DNA of 64,000 bases from Mycolicibacterium aromaticivorans JS19b1 = JCM 16368 (GTDB lineage: Bacteria > Actinomycetota > Actinomycetes > Mycobacteriales > Mycobacteriaceae): assembly GCF_000559085.1 (NCBI RefSeq), contig NZ_JALN02000001.1, positions 5,270,001 through 5,334,000 on the forward strand. The letters run 5' to 3'. Shown one piece after another: positions 46,395 to 55,535 of the stretch. Numbering within the stretch: position 1 is the stretch's first letter; each line of letters opens with the position of its first letter. A program made the translations under genes and the position numbers. The notes below the pieces were generated by a model that ran no database searches, was not told the DNA's origin, and saw only the letters and a list, made by a program, of their open reading frames with translations.

Positions 46395-48737
46395 TTACCG
46401 ACCGAAGCCTGCGTCGCGGAGCGCCTGAGCCATCGAACCGGTGGAGCGCTTGTCATCGCGCCGGCGGTGGTCTGTGCGGGCGGGCTGGCGTCGCTCCCGG
46501 CTTGGGGTAGGCCGGGTGCCCTGTTCAGGCCGCTTCGGCTGATCACCTTTGGGCGAATCGCCCAACCGCAAAGTGAGCCCGATCCGCTGCCGATCGACAT
46601 CGACGTCGACGACCTTCACCCGGACCACCTGACCCGAACGCACCACTTCGTGCGGATCGGACACGAATCGGTCCGACATCGCCGAGACGTGCACCAAACC
46701 GTCCTGATGCACGCCGACGTCGACGAAGGCACCGAACGCCGCGACATTGGTCACCACACCTTCGAGCACCATGCCGACCTTGAGATCGGCCACCTTCTCC
46801 ACACCCGCGGCGAACGTCGCGGTAGAGAATGCCGGCCGCGGATCGCGGCCCGGCTTCTCCAGCTCGGCGAGGATGTCGGTCACCGTGGGCACGCCGAAGC
46901 GGTCGTCGGCGAAGTCGGCGGGCCGCAGTGTCCGCAACGCTCGTTCGTTACCGATCAGCTCGGCCATCGTGATGCCTGAGCGGTCCAGGATGCGCCGCAC
47001 CACCGGATAGGCCTCCGGATGGACCCCCGATGCGTCGAGGGCGTCGTCACCGCCGCGAATCCGCAGGAAGCCGGCGCACTGTTCAAAAGCCTTGGGGCCC
47101 AGCCGCGGAACGTCGAGCAAGGCGGTACGGCTGCGGAACGGTCCGGTCTTCTCCCGATAGGCCACGATCGCTTCGGCCAGCGACTCGGAGACCCCCGACA
47201 CCCGCGACAGCAACGGAACCGATGCTGTGTTCAGGTCGACCCCGACGGCGTTCACCGCATCCTCCACCACCGCGTCGAGGCTGCGGGCCAGGGTGCCGGG
47301 GGTGACGTCGTGCTGGTATTGGCCGACGCCGATCGACTTCGGTTCGATCTTCACCAGTTCGGCCAGCGGATCCTGCAGGCGGCGGGCGATCGATACCGCG
47401 CCGCGGACCGTCACATCCAGGGCAGGCAGCTCACGGGCGGCGTAGGCCGACGCCGAATACACCGACGCGCCCGCCTCGCTGACCATGGCCTTGGCCGGTG
47501 CGTTCGCCCCGGCATTGCGAATGTCGGCGATGAGTTCGGTGGCCAGTGCGTCGGTCTCTCGCGACGCGGTGCCATTACCGATCGCAATCAGCTCGACCCC
47601 GTGCCGGGCGACCAGCGCGGCCAGGGTCGCCTTGGCCGAATCCCATTGGCGCTGAGGCTGATGTGGGTAGATCGCACAGGTTTCGAGTACCTTGCCGGTG
47701 TCGTCGACCACGGCGACCTTGACCCCGGTGCGGAACCCCGGATCCAGTCCGAGGGTGGTGCGGGTACCGGCCGGCGCCGCCAGCAGCAGATCTTTGAGGT
47801 TCTTGGCGAAGACGGCGACCGCGTCCTCTTCGGCTCGCTGACGCAGCCGCATCCGGGCATCGACTGCGCCGGAGATCATCAGCCGGGTGCGCCAGGCCAA
47901 CCGGACCGTGGTGGCCAACCAGGGGGTGGCCGCCGCTCGAGCGGTCAGATCGACGCCGAGGGCGTTGGCGACCATCACCTCGTAGGCGTCGTCGCTGCCG
48001 CCGTCGAAGCGCACCGCGAGGGCTTGTTCCTTCTCGCCGCGCAGCACCGCCAGCACCCGGTGCGACGGCATGTCCTCCAGCCGCTCGGTGAACTCGAAGT
48101 AGTCCCGAAACTTCTGTGCCGCTGGGCTCTTGGCGGCCTCGTCGGAAAACGGTGCGGTCCGTACCGCCCCCTCGGCCCAAAACCTGGTCCGGATCGCACC
48201 CACCAGTTCGGCGTCCTCGGCTGCCCGTTCGACGAGGATGTGCCGCGCACCGTCGAGTGCCGCCGCGGCGTCGGCGACGTCGGCGGTGAGGAATTCGGCA
48301 GCCACGGCTTCTGGGGCGATGGCCGGGTCGGCGAGCAGGCGATCGGCGAGCGGCTCCAGGCCGGCTTCCCGGGCGATCTGGGCTTTGGTGCGCCGTTTCG
48401 GCTTGTACGGCAGGTAGATGTCCTCGATCCGAGACTTCGTGTCGGCGCCCAGCAGCGCGGCCTTCAGCTCGTCGGTCAGCTTGCCCTGCTCGTCGATCGA
48501 CGCGAGCACCGCGTCCCGCCGTTCGTCGAGCTCGCGAAGATAGCGCAGCCGCTCCTCGAGGTCGCGCAGTTGGCCGTCGTCGAGGCTGCCGGTGACTTCC
48601 TTGCGGTAGCGGGCGATGAACGGAACCGTCGCACCTTCGTCGAGCAGCCGGACAGCGGCGGCTACCCGGGCCTCTGCGACCGCGAGTTCTTCAGCAAGAC
48701 GGGCATTTACAGATTTCAGGGTTGGGCTCGAAGTCAC
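46395..48737 (-). CDS. tex: Tex family RNA-binding protein
   Basis: A 780-residue protein with the Tex layout: N-terminal helical region (VPFIARYRKEVTGSLDDGQLRDLEERL), a YqgF-like nuclease-fold domain (TTLGLDPGFRTGVKVAVVD), helix-hairpin-helix motifs (VGVDLNTASVPLLSRVSGVS), and a C-terminal S1 RNA-binding domain (VGMVLEGVVTNVAAFGAFVDVGVHQDGLVHVS). Tex is a widespread cytoplasmic factor linked to transcription. A basic Arg/Lys-rich tail of about 50 residues ends the protein. Confidence 0.95.
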   Translation of the reverse strand: MTSSPTLKSVNARLAEELAVAEARVAAAVRLLDEGATVPFIARYRKEVTGSLDDGQLRDLEERLRYLRELDERRDAVLASIDEQGKLTDELKAALLGADTKSRIEDIYLPYKPKRRTKAQIAREAGLEPLADRLLADPAIAPEAVAAEFLTADVADAAAALDGARHILVERAAEDAELVGAIRTRFWAEGAVRTAPFSDEAAKSPAAQKFRDYFEFTERLEDMPSHRVLAVLRGEKEQALAVRFDGGSDDAYEVMVANALGVDLTARAAATPWLATTVRLAWRTRLMISGAVDARMRLRQRAEEDAVAVFAKNLKDLLLAAPAGTRTTLGLDPGFRTGVKVAVVDDTGKVLETCAIYPHQPQRQWDSAKATLAALVARHGVELIAIGNGTASRETDALATELIADIRNAGANAPAKAMVSEAGASVYSASAYAARELPALDVTVRGAVSIARRLQDPLAELVKIEPKSIGVGQYQHDVTPGTLARSLDAVVEDAVNAVGVDLNTASVPLLSRVSGVSESLAEAIVAYREKTGPFRSRTALLDVPRLGPKAFEQCAGFLRIRGGDDALDASGVHPEAYPVVRRILDRSGITMAELIGNERALRTLRPADFADDRFGVPTVTDILAELEKPGRDPRPAFSTATFAAGVEKVADLKVGMVLEGVVTNVAAFGAFVDVGVHQDGLVHVSAMSDRFVSDPHEVVRSGQVVRVKVVDVDVDRQRIGLTLRLGDSPKGDQPKRPEQGTRPTPSRERRQPARTDHRRRDDKRSTGSMAQALRDAGFGR

Positions 48738-48834
48738 GCGCAGACCCTACCGAACCGCGCCGACAATCCCACCACCCGTCGAGGGGTGTTGTGCGCGCAG
48801 GAATAGCCCCGCAGATCGCGGAGTTGGCCGCTAT

Positions 48835-49266
48835 ATGCCCAGACAACTGACCGAGTCCGAGCGGCAGGAGTTCCTCGCCGCCAAACATGTGGCGGTGCTG
48901 TCCGTCGCCACCACCGACGGCCGGCCGCCGGCCAGCATTCCGATCTGGTACCAGTACACCCCGGGTGGGGACATCCAGATCTCCACCGGGCCGTCGACGC
49001 GCAAGGCGCGGCTGATCGCGGAGGCCGGCGCAGCCACGCTCGTGGTTCAGGACGAGGATCCGCCCTATCGCTACGTCGTGGTCGAGGGCACCTTGGTCGA
49101 CACCACCGACCCGACGCCGCCGGAGGTCTTGGAGAAGACCGCGGTGCGCTACCTCGGTGAGGAAGGCGGGCGTCAATTCGTCCAATCCATGGCGGGCCAC
49201 GCCAACGTGTTGTTCACGATCCGGCCCGACCGTTGGCTGACCGCCGACTTCTCCGACGAGCTGTAG
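48835..49266 (+). CDS. Pyridoxamine 5'-phosphate oxidase-like flavin/F420-binding protein
   Basis: A 143-residue split-barrel protein: KHVAVLSVATTDGRPPASIPIWYQYTPGGDIQIST and STRKARLIAEAGAATLVVQDEDPPYRYVVVEG. The family binds FMN or F420; in mycobacteria many members are F420-dependent reductases or F420-binding proteins. The ATG at 48835 is the first that fits the family start. Substrate unknown. Confidence 0.85.
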   Translation: MPRQLTESERQEFLAAKHVAVLSVATTDGRPPASIPIWYQYTPGGDIQISTGPSTRKARLIAEAGAATLVVQDEDPPYRYVVVEGTLVDTTDPTPPEVLEKTAVRYLGEEGGRQFVQSMAGHANVLFTIRPDRWLTADFSDEL

Positions 49267-49369
49267 CCGTCGGCAGATCCGGTCCGAGTTGGGATCGGTA
49301 GCAGTCCGGTAGTTCTTCACTTCTCTCATCGACGCCACCGAGGCGGCGGACAACGAGAGGAAGAACCCC

Positions 49370-49654
49370 ATGAAGATCGTGCCGACCCCCATCGCGCAGC
49401 ACATCGACCGCGTCGAGCGCCAGCACAGTCTCTACATCGCGATCAGCACCGGCCTGCTGGCCTTCTGGTCGATCTACCGGGTGCTCTGGTCGATCTACCT
49501 GGCGGTGACCTACCACGTCATCGTCGGGTCGCTGGTCTTCCCGATCGTCCTGTGGGGCGTCATCGGTGGGGTGGCGGCGGTCGCGTCGATCGGCTTTGCG
49601 ACCCGCTACCTGAAGGGATCGGCCACCGGCAGCACCGAGACCAATCAGGTCTGA
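49370..49654 (+). CDS. Small membrane protein
   Basis: A 94-residue protein with two hydrophobic segments (LYIAISTGLLAFWSIYRVLWSIYLAV and VIVGSLVFPIVLWGVIGGVAAVASIGFA). A good GAGAGGAAG ribosome site precedes the ATG. No family recognised. Confidence 0.72.
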   Translation: MKIVPTPIAQHIDRVERQHSLYIAISTGLLAFWSIYRVLWSIYLAVTYHVIVGSLVFPIVLWGVIGGVAAVASIGFATRYLKGSATGSTETNQV

Positions 49655-49809
49655 GCCGGCCCAGCGCGCTGAAACGGGATGTGTCGGCCGTGCGATAGGA
49701 CGGAAAGTACACCGGCTTTGCCGCGGCACGCCGAGGGCCGATGTGTGCGACGATGCCTCTACGTCTAGGGGCAACCCTTCGCAGGGAGATCGAGAGGACC
49801 GCCGGATTC

Positions 49810-50415
49810 ATGAGTGAACGGCACCGCACCGCGGCATTTGTCCACGCAGTCGCCATCGCGAGCGTCACCGTCGGCGCTGCCCTCGCCGGAGCCGCGGTGG
49901 CCGCCGCCGACCCGATGACACCGACGCCCATTCCGGTCCCGTCGGATCCTGCCGCCGTCCCGCCGGGTCAACCGGTGGCGATGCCGGTCGATCCGGCGGC
50001 TCCACCCGCACCCGCACCTCCGCCGCCCGGGGCGCCGCCCTCGGTGCCCGAGATCCCCAACCCGAGCTACGGTTCGCACAACACCCCCGGCATCCTCGGC
50101 TCACTCAAGGACATGTGGCATAACGTCCGCGACCCGTACTACGGGCCCGACGAGTCCGCATCGGCCGGCGGCTCGGTCGCGCCGCCACCGGGTGCTGGAG
50201 CGCCGCCGCCGCTGCCGCCCGGATACAAGTCCTATACCGCGCCCGGTTCGGAGGCGCCCCCGAGTGATTCCGGACCGGGTAAACCGCCGCCACCCGGAAC
50301 TCCGGCGCTGCCGCCGGGCTATTACCCGCTGAATGGTCCGCCGCCGCCGGGCTATGAGTTCAACACCCCCGGCCAGCCTGCCCCCATCACGGCGACGCCC
50401 GCACCGACGCCCTGA
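49810..50415 (+). CDS. Secreted Pro-rich protein
   Basis: A 201-residue exported protein: signal AAFVHAVAIASVTVGAALAGAAVAAA, then more than half Pro/Ala/Gly. A short conserved island, SYGSHNTPGILGSLKDMWHNVRDPYYGPDE, sits in the middle and is the only part that could fold. The upstream ATG/GTG codons (49741) would put the signal too far in, so I chose 49810. Function unknown; such proteins are often cell-wall associated. Confidence 0.72.
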   Translation: MSERHRTAAFVHAVAIASVTVGAALAGAAVAAADPMTPTPIPVPSDPAAVPPGQPVAMPVDPAAPPAPAPPPPGAPPSVPEIPNPSYGSHNTPGILGSLKDMWHNVRDPYYGPDESASAGGSVAPPPGAGAPPPLPPGYKSYTAPGSEAPPSDSGPGKPPPPGTPALPPGYYPLNGPPPPGYEFNTPGQPAPITATPAPTP

Positions 50416-50516
50416 CCGCGCGACGCGCGACGTTCCGGGGTAGGGGATTACCTGCGCCGCCTGCTGGTTATGCTTGCTAAGTATCTCGATGACGTCCGGA
50501 CGTTGGAGTCGTGCTC

Positions 50517-50780
50517 ATGACCTTGATCAGAACCGCGCTGACCGCTGTCGGCGCACTCGCGGTGGGACTCGCGATCGGTATCGCGCCCGCGAGCGCGGAC
50601 CCGCCGCCACCGGATCAGAACGCGGGCGAGGTGGCCCCGGACTGGGCACCCCGCAAACCGGCTGAGGTGTGGGCCGGCCATCCGGTGGTGTGGACGCACA
50701 TGTGGGGCGGCCGCTGGGGTGTGTGGATCAACGACCAATTCATCACTTTGTCGTCCAACCCGGTGACCAACGGCGGCTGA
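50517..50780 (+). CDS. Small secreted Trp-rich protein
   Basis: An 87-residue protein with a signal (LIRTALTAVGALAVGLAIGIAPASA-DPP) and a mature part of about 60 residues rich in Trp and Pro, with VWAGHPVVWTHMWGGRWGVWINDQF. TTGGAG lies eight bases before the ATG; the GTG at 50511 is an alternative. No family recognised. Confidence 0.7.
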   Translation: MTLIRTALTAVGALAVGLAIGIAPASADPPPPDQNAGEVAPDWAPRKPAEVWAGHPVVWTHMWGGRWGVWINDQFITLSSNPVTNGG

Positions 50781-50905
50781 GCTGTTTCCGGCGGCGAGTC
50801 TCACTCGTCACATTCGCCGTCCAATCGCGGGCAGGGGTGGATACTGCGATGTGGACCGCTATATAGTTAGCGCGCTTAAGGTTTTAGGTATAGGGCAGGA
50901 GAACG

Positions 50906-51376
50906 ATGGCTGGTTTGATGAGTCGCGCGAAGCTGGCAGGTCTCGCGCTGAGTGCGGCGGCGGCTGCAAGCGTCATCACCGCCGGCCCCGCTGCCGCCGA
51001 TGCCAGTGACGACTTCCCGATCCCGCACCGCATCATCATCACCCAGTGCGATGTCGAGCAGTACATGGCCGCGGCACGCGACACCAGTCCGGTGTACTTC
51101 GAGCGCTACATGATCGACCGCAGTAACCGGCCCGCCGATGTGCAGCAGCTCGCCTTCGATCGCATCCACTGGTTCTTCTCGCTCGACCCCGTCGCGCGCC
51201 GGCAGTACTCCGAGGACACCGCGACCAACGTCTACTACGAGTTCGTCGCGACCCGCTGGGGCAACTGGGCCAAGCTGTTCTTCAACAACAAAGGCGTCGT
51301 CGCCAAGGCCACCGACGTCTGCATGAATTACCCGCCCGGCGACATGTCGGTCTGGGACTGGCCCGTCGCCCGGTAA
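50906..51376 (+). CDS. DUF5078 family secreted protein
   Basis: A 156-residue protein: signal [21 protein letters not shown], then a compact domain ([79 protein letters not shown] as discontinuous parts) with two Cys likely bonded. It fits the mycobacterial DUF5078 family, function unknown. AGGAGAACG precedes the ATG, with an AT-rich stretch upstream (TATATAGTTA, TTTTAGGTATAG) that probably holds its promoter. Confidence 0.82.
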   Translation: MAGLMSRAKLAGLALSAAAAASVITAGPAAADASDDFPIPHRIIITQCDVEQYMAAARDTSPVYFERYMIDRSNRPADVQQLAFDRIHWFFSLDPVARRQYSEDTATNVYYEFVATRWGNWAKLFFNNKGVVAKATDVCMNYPPGDMSVWDWPVAR

Positions 51377-51466
51377 CTTCGGCTAATTCCTGAACGGCGG
51401 TAACATCGCCGTCAATTCCAGCTATGTACAGGCATCAACGGTGATGCCCCAGTACGTAGGTGGACT

Positions 51467-52000
51467 ATGAAGCAAACCCAACTGATGGCGGTCGCGGCAC
51501 TCGTGACCTGCACCTCGACCGTCGTGGCGCCGCCGGTCGCCGCCGATCCCGGCCGAGTGCCCTGCGGGGTGCTCGACCAAGTCCGCGAGAGCCTCGACGA
51601 CGACATCAACGCAGGTATCGGCGGAGTGCGGATCGTGATCAGCTCGCCCTATGCCAGCGGAGCCGCCCAGCAGCGCGACACGAACGTGAAGCTCGCGATG
51701 ATCAGTCACGGCGTCCACTACATGGAAGACGTCAACGGCCCCGGCATCGTCCCGGGCCTGGCTCCGGCCTTGGTGGACCTCCGCCGGGCCACCGACGACA
51801 TGCGAGACGCCGTAAGCGCGCTGTTCGTCGTCTCGCCCGGTTACGGATATGGCGACGGCTACGGTTACGGAAATTACGGGCCGACGGTGTCGAACGCCTG
51901 GCCACAGCCGTCGACCTGGACCGCGATCGACTATGCGGACCAGAAGAAGGACGAGATCTACGCGCTGGTGAACGGCCTGCACGGCACCTGTGTGCCGTAG
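51467..52000 (+). CDS. Secreted protein with Gly-Tyr segment
   Basis: A 177-residue exported protein: signal MAVAALVTCTSTVVAPPVAA, a helical middle part, then a Gly-Tyr-rich loop (PGYGYGDGYGYGNYGP, residues about 125-140), and a Cys at each end (PCGVLDQ and GTCVP) that may pair. No family recognised. It ends five bases before the convergent FKBP gene. Confidence 0.72.
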   Translation: MKQTQLMAVAALVTCTSTVVAPPVAADPGRVPCGVLDQVRESLDDDINAGIGGVRIVISSPYASGAAQQRDTNVKLAMISHGVHYMEDVNGPGIVPGLAPALVDLRRATDDMRDAVSALFVVSPGYGYGDGYGYGNYGPTVSNAWPQPSTWTAIDYADQKKDEIYALVNGLHGTCVP

Positions 52001-52005
52001 TCCGG

Positions 52006-52635
52006 CTACGACGCGCTGAGAATCTTGATGGCGAAGACCAGTGTGTCACCCGGCAGGATGCCGGCCCGCGGCTGGCCTTGCGGGTAGCCGTCGGCGGACA
52101 CCATGGCGACCGCGACGGTCGATCCGACCTTCTGGCCCGCGATGGCCTTCTGGAAGCCGGGAACGACGCCGTCGAGCGAGAACTGGGCCGGCTCGCCACG
52201 CTGGTAGCTGCTGTCGAAGACGCTGCCATCGCGGCCGTTGACCCCCTCGTAGCAGACCGACACGGTGGCCGTCGGCGCGACCACCGGTCCGCTACCTGCT
52301 TGCAGCGTGTGCACCTCGGTCGCGTTCACGCTGAAGGGGGCAGTCACCGTGACGACCGGGGCCGCGGTGTCCGTCGATCCGGTGACAGCGACACTGCCGG
52401 TCGCGCCGGGCAACGTCCACTCCGGCGCTCCCGGGTTGGCCGGCGGAGCGGTCGGGCAGCTGGCATCCGGGCCTGCCGCCTGCGTGACGGTGGCGGAGAC
52501 CGCCGGGACGGTCGAGGACTTGCTCGCCGACGGGGTGGTGTCGGAGCCGCAGGCCGCAAGAGTCACGGCAAACGCGGCAGTGCAGGCACCAAAGGCAACA
52601 ACAGAGGGCAGGCGGGAGAAGTTCACGCTCGTCAC
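52006..52635 (-). CDS. FKBP-type peptidyl-prolyl isomerase lipoprotein
   Basis: A 209-residue protein with a lipoprotein signal (FAVTLAACGSD, lipobox LAAC), a Ser/Thr-rich linker, a beta-rich middle and a C-terminal FKBP domain (VCYEGVNGRDGSVFDSSYQRGEPAQFSLDGVVPGFQKAIAGQKVGSTVAV in parts; FDSSY and VVPGFQKA are typical). It would help fold exported proteins outside the membrane. It is divergent from the PepD-like protease gene, another envelope quality-control factor. Confidence 0.88.
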   Translation of the reverse strand: MTSVNFSRLPSVVAFGACTAAFAVTLAACGSDTTPSASKSSTVPAVSATVTQAAGPDASCPTAPPANPGAPEWTLPGATGSVAVTGSTDTAAPVVTVTAPFSVNATEVHTLQAGSGPVVAPTATVSVCYEGVNGRDGSVFDSSYQRGEPAQFSLDGVVPGFQKAIAGQKVGSTVAVAMVSADGYPQGQPRAGILPGDTLVFAIKILSAS

Positions 52636-52683
52636 GCTACAGCGGATTGATTCGGCGAAAGTCTTGGCTCACACCGAACTCAT

Positions 52684-52702
52684 TCTCAGCAAAGCCTCAG
52701 AT
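52684..52702 (+). promoter_or_regulatory. CTCAG direct repeat upstream of pepD (MprA-box-like)
   Basis: TCTCAGCA (52684-52691) and CCTCAGAT (52695-52702) share CTCAG with an 11-base period, about one helical turn, roughly 75 bases before the PepD start. In M. tuberculosis, pepD is controlled by the envelope-stress regulator MprA, which binds tandem repeats of this general kind. The match is to pattern only. Confidence 0.4.
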
Positions 52703-52775
52703 GGCATAGGCAAACTGCTTTCAGGCGCCGCGGGGCGCAGATGATCCTTGTCACGAGAAAGCGAAGCTGAACACA

Positions 52776-54194
52776 ATGGACTACAGGTCAGGACACTCGC
52801 CGCAGGAAGGCCACTACCCGTGGCAGCCGAAAGATTCTGTGGAACATTCTAATTCACGACAGTGGCACTCAGCCGGGTCTCAATACGGTTACGGCGCCAC
52901 CGACACGACGCAGATGTATCCCCCTCCTTACGGGGCTCAGCCCAGGGGTGGGAGATCCACGTCACAGCAAAATCCTCGGCAACGGATGAAGTCGCGGGTG
53001 GGTGTATTGGTCGGTGGAACGGCCGTGGTTGCGATGATCGCCGGGGCTGCCGGCGCGGTTGCGGTGGTCGATCACTCCGGACGCCCGACGGCTATCCCAC
53101 AGGGGCAGCTCGCGGCCGGGGCTCCGGCGCCGAAGAACACCGCGGTTGCCGGCCAGCCGGCCGGCTCGGCACCTGTCGGTTCGGTCGAGCAGGTATCGGA
53201 CAAGGTGCTGCCCAGCGTGGTGAAACTGCAGATCACCACTGGTCAGGGCAGTGAAGAGGGGTCCGGAATCATCCTGAGCTCCGACGGGCTGATCTTGACC
53301 AACAATCACGTCGTCGCTGCCGCTGCGCAGGGCGCGGGTAGTACGCCGATGCCTGCCGGGGACGCGCCGGACGGCCAACTCCCCGACGGACCTGGCGGCC
53401 GGTCGCTCGGCCAGAGCGGCGGCGGCATGGCCGCGACCGTGACGTTCTCCGACGGCCGGACCGTGCCGTTCACAGTCGTCGGCGCCGACCCGACCGACGA
53501 CATCGCGGTGGTTCGGGCTCAGAACGTTTCGGGGCTCACCCCGATCACGATCGGATCGTCGAAGGATCTGAAGGTGGGCCAGAACGTCGTCGCGGTCGGC
53601 TCCCCACTGGGTCTGCAGGGCACCGTGACAACGGGCATCATCAGCGCGCTGGACCGTCCGGTCGCGACCGGTGACGGGCAGTCCGGCCAGCATTCGGTCA
53701 TGAGCGCCATCCAGACCGATGCGGCGATCAACCCCGGCAACTCCGGCGGCGCGCTGGTGGACATGAACGGTGATCTGATCGGCGTCAACTCCGCGATCGC
53801 ATCCCTTGGTGGCGGCCAGGATTCGCAGGCGGCCCAGAGCGGATCGATCGGCCTCGGCTTCGCTATCCCGGTTGACCAAGCGAAACGTATTGCCGACGAA
53901 CTGGTTTCGACCGGGACCGTGCAGCGTGCCTCGCTCGGCGTTCAGCTCAGCTCCGACGACAGCGCCCGGGGCGCACTGGTCGCCGGTGTCGCGGACGGTA
54001 GCCCGGCGGCTGCGGCAGGCATGTCGAAGGGTGCGGTGATCACGAAGGTCGACAACTTGGTGATCGACGGCCCGGAGGCGCTCGTCGCCGCCATCCATTC
54101 CAAGGCGCCCGGCGACAACGTCACGCTGACCTACAACGACCCGTCGGGCGCGTCACGCACGGTGCAGGTCACCCTCGGACAGATTCAGTCCTAG
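52776..54194 (+). CDS. pepD: PepD/HtrA-type membrane serine protease with PDZ domain
   Basis: A 472-residue protein: a Gln/Pro-rich cytoplasmic start of 72 residues, one membrane helix (VGVLVGGTAVVAMIAGAAGAVAVV), and a trypsin-like domain with triad His178 (TNNHVVAA), Asp242 (TDDIAVVRAQ) and Ser323 (NPGNSGGALV). A PDZ domain follows (GVQLSSDDSARGALVAGV ... GAVITKVDNLVIDG). It matches M. tuberculosis PepD (Rv0983), which degrades misfolded exported proteins under envelope stress. Unlike there, no mprAB genes lie next to it. An extra Gly/Pro loop (185-218) follows the His. Confidence 0.93.
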   Translation: MDYRSGHSPQEGHYPWQPKDSVEHSNSRQWHSAGSQYGYGATDTTQMYPPPYGAQPRGGRSTSQQNPRQRMKSRVGVLVGGTAVVAMIAGAAGAVAVVDHSGRPTAIPQGQLAAGAPAPKNTAVAGQPAGSAPVGSVEQVSDKVLPSVVKLQITTGQGSEEGSGIILSSDGLILTNNHVVAAAAQGAGSTPMPAGDAPDGQLPDGPGGRSLGQSGGGMAATVTFSDGRTVPFTVVGADPTDDIAVVRAQNVSGLTPITIGSSKDLKVGQNVVAVGSPLGLQGTVTTGIISALDRPVATGDGQSGQHSVMSAIQTDAAINPGNSGGALVDMNGDLIGVNSAIASLGGGQDSQAAQSGSIGLGFAIPVDQAKRIADELVSTGTVQRASLGVQLSSDDSARGALVAGVADGSPAAAAGMSKGAVITKVDNLVIDGPEALVAAIHSKAPGDNVTLTYNDPSGASRTVQVTLGQIQS

Positions 54195-54210
54195 CGGCAC
54201 AACCCATCTC

Positions 54211-54252
54211 GAGGTGGACGGTGGCCATCGTCTGATGGCCACCGTCCATCTC
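54211..54252 (+). terminator. Long hairpin after pepD, tail-less terminator candidate
   Basis: Two 19-base arms (54211-54229 and 54234-54252) pair perfectly except for one G-T wobble, around a GTCT loop. The hairpin starts 16 bases after the pepD stop. There is no T-tract after it, as is common for mycobacterial terminators. The rest of the 300-base stretch to the next gene (54253-54494) shows no supported gene. Confidence 0.72.
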
Positions 54253-54494
54253 GGCATCGGGGGAGAGACCGATGGTGAACCACCACCACCACCACCGCCG
54301 CCATCGCGAGCTGCGCCGAGGCCGAGTCGCCGTGAGTCCGCGTTGCGGTTGGCCCATCGGGCCGTACCACGCTCAACGTGACCGGCGTGCCGTCCGGCGC
54401 GAATCTGGAACTCGCGCAGGATCTCGGCACGATGTCAACAGCTTCCTGTGGAAGGGCGATCCGCCCCGATAAGGCCGTCGTACGCTCAACGGCG

Positions 54495-55535
54495 ATGCTC
54501 GAGAAATCCGAGATTCGCTTCCTGCCGATTGGCGAGCGGCGTCTGGCGTACGAGGTGCGCGGCGACGGTCCGCCGCTGGTGGCTCCCGCGTGGTGGATAA
54601 GCCACCTCGAACTGGACTGGCGGAACCCCGGCGTGCGGCGGTTCTGGGAGGGGGTCGCGGACGGCTACACCCTGATTCGCTATGACCGGCTCGGGGCCGG
54701 AATGTCGGACCGCGACGTACGGCAGCTCGACAGGAGCCTCGACAGCGAGGTCGCGACGTTGCGTGCACTGGTCGACGAGCTCGGGCTTGACCGGGTGTCG
54801 CTGATCGGCGGTTCATCGGGCAGCTGTACCGCGACGGCCTTCGCCGCGGCGTTCCCGGATCGCGTGGAGCGGCTGGTGCTGTACGGGTCGTACCCGCACG
54901 GTGAGGAGCTGACGGCCCCCGGGGTCGGCGACGCGATCGTGGCGGCGGTACGCGCGCACTGGGGGCTCGGTTCGCGGATGCTCAGCGATATCTTCCTCGG
55001 CAGTGCCGAGGCGGGGGAGCATGAGGTTTTCGCGCGGCTGCAGCGCGAGTCGGCGTCCGCGGACACCGCCGCCGAACTGTTGAGCCTGGTGTACGGCTTC
55101 GATGTCCGCGCGCATCTTCCGCGGGTGCGCCGGCCGGCGACGGTCGTGCACCGGCGTGATGATCGCGCGGTCCCGTACCGGCTCGGACGCGAGGTCGCGG
55201 CCGCGATTCCCGGTGCGAAGTTCATTCCGCTGCAGGGGCAATCGCACTTTCCCTGGCACGGTGACGTCGATTCGGTCATTCGGGCCTGCCGCCAGGGGCT
55301 GAATCCCGATCAGACGGCGGAGCCCGATGCCGGCCATGAAGCCGTCCTGCTGTCACTGCGGGAACGCGAAATTCTCGGTTGCGTCGCACACGGTCTCGGC
55401 GATCGCGAGATCGCCGAGCACCTCCAGCTGAGCCCGCACACCGTGCACCGCCACGTCGCGAACATTCGCCGCAAATTGGGGGCGACGTCCCGGACGGCGG
55501 CGGTGGCGCAGGCGGCAAGACTCGGACTCGTTTAG
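54495..55535 (+). CDS. Alpha/beta hydrolase fused to LuxR-type DNA-binding domain
   Basis: A 346-residue fusion. Residues 1-270 are an alpha/beta hydrolase with nucleophile Ser107 in GGSSG (LIGGSSGS), an acid at Asp222/223 (HRRDDRAVPY) and His251 (GQSHFPWHG). Residues 284-346 are a LuxR/GerE helix-turn-helix (LREREILGCVAHGLGDREIAEHLQLSPHTVHRHVANIRRKLGA). The hydrolase half may bind or cut a small-molecule signal to control DNA binding. TACGCT (54481-54486) lies eight bases before the ATG. The frame is open upstream to 54378. Confidence 0.85.
   Translation: MLEKSEIRFLPIGERRLAYEVRGDGPPLVAPAWWISHLELDWRNPGVRRFWEGVADGYTLIRYDRLGAGMSDRDVRQLDRSLDSEVATLRALVDELGLDRVSLIGGSSGSCTATAFAAAFPDRVERLVLYGSYPHGEELTAPGVGDAIVAAVRAHWGLGSRMLSDIFLGSAEAGEHEVFARLQRESASADTAAELLSLVYGFDVRAHLPRVRRPATVVHRRDDRAVPYRLGREVAAAIPGAKFIPLQGQSHFPWHGDVDSVIRACRQGLNPDQTAEPDAGHEAVLLSLREREILGCVAHGLGDREIAEHLQLSPHTVHRHVANIRRKLGATSRTAAVAQAARLGLV

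Noticed and set aside
54272..54472. Small open frame beginning with a His run (MVNHHHHHRR)
   Set aside because: The His run comes from a CAC repeat. The rest is Arg-rich with no ribosome site, and the frame reads through the likely start region of the next gene.
54378..54494. N-terminal extension of the hydrolase-LuxR protein
   Set aside because: The extra 39 residues have no homology-like pattern, whereas the ATG at 54495 has a -10 box at a leaderless-like distance and begins right at the hydrolase fold.
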